NCBI GenBank assembly: GCA_038210495.1
Contig: JBBQWR010000059.1
Location: forward strand, 1-27,284
DNA length: 27,284 nucleotides
Reading direction: 5' to 3'
DNA from: JBBQWR01 sp038210495
GTDB taxonomy: Bacteria > Planctomycetota > Planctomycetia > Pirellulales > DATAWG01
Both the position numbers and the translations under genes were made by a program. Below, one piece after another: positions 22,042 to 27,284 of this stretch (positions are counted from its first letter, which is position 1; each line of letters begins with the position of its first letter). Below the pieces are notes generated by a model. The model saw only the letters and a program-made list of their open reading frames with translations, had not been told where the DNA came from and ran no database searches.

Positions 22042-22242
22042 ATGACGAATGACGAAATACCCAATGTCCAATCAATGACGAATGTCTAATGACTAAGGCC
22101 TGACGCGGCGTCGTTCGGAAAGATTGACCCGCTCACAAATACCCGAATCGCATCGCCGCCTTGGCCGGCAACCTCAGGCCTTCGTCATTCGTGCTTCGTC
22201 ATTAGTCATTGATTAGACGTTCGTCATTCGACATGAGTCATT
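22041..22242. repeat. Composite inverted repeat (aatgacgaat family), copy 2
   Basis: The left part (22041-22100) begins aatgacgaatgacgaaa and repeats the unit; the right part (22176-22242) is its degenerate reverse complement (caggccttcgtcattcgtgc, then cattgattagacgttcg). It is clearly the same family as 7018-7224. It fills the whole space between the converging epimerase-like and lepA genes, starting on the last base of one stop codon and ending one base before the other gene. Confidence 0.85.
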
Positions 22243-22243
22243 C

Positions 22244-24043
<1,800 letters not shown>

Positions 24044-24351
24044 AAGGGGCGAGGCCAAGTCGGGAGTGAACGATGGCGAGCGGGGACGTAATCCCCCTGT
24101 CATCGAGATGGTGCCACCAAGAAACAAAACAGCGATCGATGCCAATACCATCGATCGCCGAATATCGCATTGTATTCGCCACCACGCTCCGCACGAAGCC
24201 CGTCTTGGCGGCAAATTCCCATTTCGCGGCATCGCGGCGCCGCGGAGGGGCGCTGGCTTGCGAAAGCCTCGAACGGAACGCAAAATGTGATTCTCGCCTT
24301 ATCGCGGCGATCCCACGAGCCGTCCGCGATTCCCGTTCCCGGAGCCTACTC
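24044..24351. other. Divergent lepA / zinc-protease intergenic region
   Basis: Frames run through this 308-base gap on both strands but have no family resemblance. It must carry both divergent promoters, though I could not assign hexamers with confidence. The perfect palindrome at 24132-24158 is the one clear structure. Confidence 0.45.
24132..24158. promoter_or_regulatory. Perfect palindrome between divergent genes
   Basis: Arms gcgatcgatg (24132-24141) and catcgatcgc (24149-24158) are perfect over 10 bases, with the loop ccaatac. It lies between the starts of lepA (24043) and the zinc-protease-like gene (24352). Position suggests an operator for a dimeric regulator, but it could also be a REP-like element. 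Confidence 0.4.
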
Positions 24352-25038
24352 ATGATTCTTCGATTGTCGATCGCGCCGTTGCTTGTTGCGATTCTGCTCT
24401 TCGCTACGCCGTGCACATTCGCCGAAGGTAAATCGGCGAAACCGACCGACCTTGAAGTGATCGTCGACACTTCGCAGGCGCCGCAAGCAGCCGATTGGGC
24501 GGCCGACGCCAAGAAGCTGGTCGAAAAATGGCATCCGAAGATCACTGCCATGTTGCCGTCGGACGGCTTCACGCCGCCGATGAAAGTCAAATTGGTCTTC
24601 AAGGATAGTTCCAAGTTTCTCGCCTATACGGCGAACGATACGATCACGATTTCCGCCGACTGGATCAAAAAACATCCCGACGATTACGGAATGGTCGTAC
24701 ACGAGCTGACGCACGTCATCCAAGCCTATCGCCGCAATAACGACGCTGGTTGGCTCGTCGAGGGCATAGCCGACTACATTCGATTCTTCCAATACGAGCC
24801 CGAAGCGAAGCTCGGCGCGATCGATCCCAAGAAGGCCAGCTACCGCGACGCCTATCGCACGACGGCCATGTTCCTGGCTTGGATCGAAAAGACACACGAC
24901 AAGCAGATCGTGATGAAGCTCAACCGCGAACTTCGCGCCGGCCACTACAAGCCAGAGCTATTCAAAGATTTCACTTCGATGCCGCTCGATGATTTATGGG
25001 CCAAGTTCATCGAAGACCCCGCCGCCAAAGGCCGTTAG
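24352..25038 (+). CDS. Exported basic secretory protein-like zinc peptidase
   Basis: The 228-residue protein has a signal peptide (residues 1-24, IAPLLVAILLFATPCTFA). The body fits the plant-type basic secretory protein family (PF04450), a group of putative zinc metallopeptidases. The zinc site HExxH is at H117-E118-H121 (VVHELTHVIQAY), with the downstream WLVEGIADYIRFF (E137 or D141) as the probable third-ligand region. The paired aromatic/basic tail (YRDAYRTTAMFLAWIEK) is also typical. It probably acts in the periplasm or outside the cell; the substrate is unknown. I chose ATG 24352, with a ggag about 10 bases upstream and the signal peptide directly after; the longer frame from 24073 covers the divergent regulatory region. 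It is followed after 76 bases by the isomerase-like gene. Confidence 0.88.
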   Translation: MILRLSIAPLLVAILLFATPCTFAEGKSAKPTDLEVIVDTSQAPQAADWAADAKKLVEKWHPKITAMLPSDGFTPPMKVKLVFKDSSKFLAYTANDTITISADWIKKHPDDYGMVVHELTHVIQAYRRNNDAGWLVEGIADYIRFFQYEPEAKLGAIDPKKASYRDAYRTTAMFLAWIEKTHDKQIVMKLNRELRAGHYKPELFKDFTSMPLDDLWAKFIEDPAAKGR

Positions 25039-25114
25039 GTCGTACGTCGTCCGTTGTCGGTCGGGCATCGTGCCTGACGCAGTTCGATCGCCTGCTCATC
25101 CCGGAACCAAAACC

Positions 25115-25957
25115 ATGCCAACTCGCCGTGAATTCCTCCAGGCTTCCGCCGCCGCCGCTGGACTCGCTTTCGTTTCCTCCCGCAGCGCAAAAATTTTCGC
25201 CGCCGACACGCCGGCGAGCCGATTCCGGCTCGGTCTGCAAAGCTATACGCTGCGTGAATTTCCGGTCGAAGTCGCCGTCAAAACAGCCAAGGAACTGGGC
25301 TTTGCCCATGTCGAATTTACTCGCGCGCATATCTCGGAGAAAGTGCCCACCGACAAAGTCGACGCCGTCAAAGCCCTGATGGCCGAACAGGGGTTGCGTG
25401 TTTCGTCCCAAGGGGTCAACGAATTCACATCGAACCATGCCGCCAACCGCGCCTTGTTCGTTTTGGCCAAGCGTTTCGGCAATCGCAATATTGCGGCCAA
25501 TCCGATGGACGACTCATTTGACAGTCTTGAAAAACTGGTCGCCGAGTTCGACATCCGAATCGCGATCCACAACCACGGTCCGAAATCGCGCTTCGACAAA
25601 ATCGCCGACGTTCTCAAAGCGATCAAAGGCCGCGATCCGCGAATCGGCGCCTGTGCCGATCTGGGGCACTACATTCGCTCGGGCGAGGATCCCGTGAAGG
25701 CCATCGCCCTACTGAATGACCGTCTGTTCGGCGTGCATCTCAAGGACTACGACGCGCCCAAAGGCAACGCCAAGGGCGTGATCATCGGCAAGGGCCTATT
25801 GGACCCCGTCGCGGTCTACAAAGCTTTAGCGAAAACGAATTTCCCGGCCGACGGGGCATTTTCGCTCGAATACGAAGAGAATCCCAAGAACCCGATCGAA
25901 GATGTGAAAGCCTGCATCGCGGCGGCGCGAGATGCCGAGGCAAAGGCGTTCGGCTAG
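25115..25957 (+). CDS. Tat-exported sugar phosphate isomerase/epimerase-like protein
   Basis: A 280-residue protein of the xylose isomerase-like TIM barrel fold (PF01261). Expected metal and acid/base residues are visible in H152xH154 (IAIHNHGP), D182 and H185 (ADLGHYI), H208 (GVHLKDYD) and E252 (FSLEYEEN). The N-terminus MPTRREFLQASAAAAGLAF is a twin-arginine signal (RR at 4-5), so the folded protein is sent across the membrane, as for many planctomycete members of this family. The substrate cannot be inferred; a sugar or inositol-type molecule is the usual guess. I chose ATG 25115 since it begins the Tat signal; the frame starting at 24989 overlaps the protease gene. It may be cotranscribed with the protease-like gene 76 bases upstream. 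Confidence 0.9.
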   Translation: MPTRREFLQASAAAAGLAFVSSRSAKIFAADTPASRFRLGLQSYTLREFPVEVAVKTAKELGFAHVEFTRAHISEKVPTDKVDAVKALMAEQGLRVSSQGVNEFTSNHAANRALFVLAKRFGNRNIAANPMDDSFDSLEKLVAEFDIRIAIHNHGPKSRFDKIADVLKAIKGRDPRIGACADLGHYIRSGEDPVKAIALLNDRLFGVHLKDYDAPKGNAKGVIIGKGLLDPVAVYKALAKTNFPADGAFSLEYEENPKNPIEDVKACIAAARDAEAKAFG

Positions 25958-26103
25958 CGCATTGGCGGTAAGTCAGGCGCCCCGTCTCAATCTTAAGGCG
26001 TGTCCTGGTTCACCGTGAATTGGAATCTTGGTCGATCGGCGTTAGCGAGTGATGGAAGGCATCCTGCCGGGGCATTTCGCGGCGTCGTGCCGCGAGAGTT
26101 TAA

Positions 26104-27125
26104 CGCCTAAGCGCCAACCCCGAAGGCCGGCGGCTTGCGGCTCTCGGCGAGTTCCGCGGAGCGGGCGGCACGATCGTGATCGACCTCTCGGCCTTTCCCA
26201 AGTGCGGAAAGAAGTCGGTGGGCGTGGCTCGGCAGTGGGGTGGGTACTCGGGGAAGGTCGACAATTGCCAAGTCGGAATTTTTCTGGCATACGTATCGCG
26301 GCGCGAGCATGCCTTGTGCGACTTTCGTTTGTACCTGCCGACGGAATGGACGAAAAATCCCACGCGGTGTCGGAATGCCGGCGTGCCCGAGACCAACGGT
26401 CACCACACCCGGCACGAATTGGCGCTGGAGATGATTCAAGCACGACGGACGAGTTTGCCGCACCGGTGGATCGCCACCGATGACGAATTCGGAAAAGTGG
26501 CCCATTTCCGCTAGAATTTGCACGATCTGGGAGAACAATATCTGCTGGCCGTGCCGCACAACATCACCGTGCGAATCCTCGACGGCGACCAGTTGCCTCA
26601 GCGGGGATCGCAACCGAAGCCAGGTCCCTTCACCCAACTGAAAACGATTTGGGATGGCTTGCCTCCCGAGGCTTGGACGCGGATCGACGTGCGCGACGGA
26701 GAAAAGGGACCGTTGGTGGTCGAGTTGGCCGTTGTGCCGCGAGTGCAGGCCAAAATCGCGAAACTTCACACTCCCTACGCCGAGACGGCGGTCTTCATTC
26801 GTTACACCGACGCGCACGGCACGCGGCACGGCGATTATTATCTTTCCGACGCGGCTCCCGACACTTTGCCGGCGGAATTCGCTCGAGTGGCTTCGGCCGA
26901 ACGGCGCGTGGAAGCTTTCGCCGCGCCAAGCGCGAAGCGGGGTTGGACCACTACGAAGTACGAACTTGGCGCGGCTGGCATCATCATCAAACACTCTCGC
27001 TCATCGCCACGTGGTTCTTGGTACCGGAAACGCGGCGGGAAAAAAACCGACGCCGGCTTTGACTGTTCCCCAAGTGCGTCTGATCATCGCAATGGAATTG
27101 CTGCGGATATGGAATCAAACCAAAC
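26104..27125 (+). pseudogene. IS701-family transposase remnant
   Basis: The frame encodes GGTIVIDLSAFPKCGKKSVG, VARQWGGYSGKVDNCQVGIF, YLPTEWTKN, then HELALEMI and PHRWIATDDEFG. This is the IS701 core, with the first Asp in VIDxSAFP (codon at 26182) and the second in ADDExG-like ATDDEFG. An in-frame TAG at 26512 interrupts AHFR-NLHDLGEQYLLAVP. The reading then continues in the same frame to about 26930, shifts for HYEVRTWRGWHHHQTLSLIA and WFLVPETRR, and shifts again near the run of seven A at about 27043 for PALTVPQVRLIIAMELLRIW. A TAA at 26101 closes the frame on the left and the N-terminal part is missing. The transposase cannot be made intact. No terminal inverted repeats could be placed. 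Confidence 0.85.
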
Positions 27126-27162
27126 CTTCCTGGATTATCAACCACGCCAGGGCGAACGCATT

Positions 27163-27284
27163 TCAGCTTGCGCATTTTAGCAGCTTTTCGAGGTAAGCAT
27201 TGTTCCAGCCGGCCCGCAGTCGCTTACGGCGCAGGCTTCCCTTCTCGATGCGTTCTTGTTTGACCAGGCTCAGCGCGGCGCGGC
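27163..27284 (-). mobile_element. ISAs1-type transposase, C-terminal end, cut by window edge
   Basis: The minus strand encodes 39 residues to the TGA at 27163: ALSLVKQERIEKGSLRRKRL, then RAGWNNAYLEKLLKCAS. This matches the end of ISAs1/H-repeat-type transposases, which read A(I/L)NLL, a basic SIRRKRxxAGW block and DNDYLxxVL. The rest would lie to the right of the window, so I cannot say whether the element is intact. The gene end touches or slightly overlaps the decayed end of the IS701 remnant, which suggests one element inserted into or beside the other. Confidence 0.55.

Noticed and set aside
24044..24283. N-terminal extension of lepA by 80 codons
   Set aside because: All LepA homology starts at 24043; the extension has no similarity and covers the promoter region of the divergent gene.

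Overview
The window looks like a chromosomal segment of a GC-rich planctomycete, probably Pirellulales-like; the order-level guess is inference. Supporting signs are an exported PEP-CTERM protein, an unusual number of dispersed palindromic intergenic repeats of kinds I associate with planctomycete genomes, many weak or absent Shine-Dalgarno sequences, and several lineage-typical hypothetical proteins. I saw no tRNA, rRNA or CRISPR array.

Region by region. Bases 1-2548 are a decayed accessory stretch: a short exported beta-structure fragment, the 3' remnant of a class I fructose-bisphosphate aldolase, an intact helix-turn-helix-like protein, the C-terminal remnant of a VWA-type protein and two palindromic repeats. 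Bases 2649-6945 hold sppA (signal peptide peptidase), convergent with a coupled pair encoding an exported transglutaminase-like protein and a four-segment membrane protein with an internal duplication. Bases 6946-9198 are mostly intergenic: several repeats, a small lipoprotein, and an HU/IHF-type DNA-binding protein with a good sigma-70-like promoter. A PEP-CTERM protein follows at 9199-10074.

Bases 10080-18685 form a long minus-strand run. In transcription order it encodes a multi-pass membrane protein, a membrane-embedded zinc-ribbon protein, a 1005-residue FAD/Fe-S oxidoreductase (GlcD-GlpC type fusion, YdiJ-like), MoaD, a small acidic protein, MoaE, MoaA, a truncated Uma2-family remnant, a class V cysteine desulfurase-like enzyme and a YkgJ-type cysteine-cluster protein. 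MoaA, MoaD and MoaE belong to molybdopterin synthesis. A cysteine desulfurase could supply sulfur for MoaD thiocarboxylation, so this part may be a functional cluster, although a remnant gene and a repeat interrupt it.

Bases 18686-22242 carry a lipoprotein with an NTF2-like look and, beyond an intrinsic terminator, a small secreted protein with 21 cysteines that has a structured leader and its own terminator. A secreted aldose-1-epimerase-like protein follows. Bases 22244-25957 hold lepA, divergent from an exported zinc-protease-like protein (basic secretory protein family), then a Tat-exported sugar phosphate isomerase/epimerase-like protein. Bases 26104-27284 are decayed insertion sequences: an IS701-type transposase with an amber stop and two frame changes, abutting the 3' end of an antisense ISAs1-type transposase.

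I found no convincing complete new multi-gene system. The leads most worth following are the cysteine-rich secreted protein and its leader, a 15-base motif shared by the upstream regions of two exported-protein genes, the small acidic gene between moaD and moaE, the zinc ribbon split across a membrane hairpin, and a repeat that supplies the start codon of the desulfurase gene.
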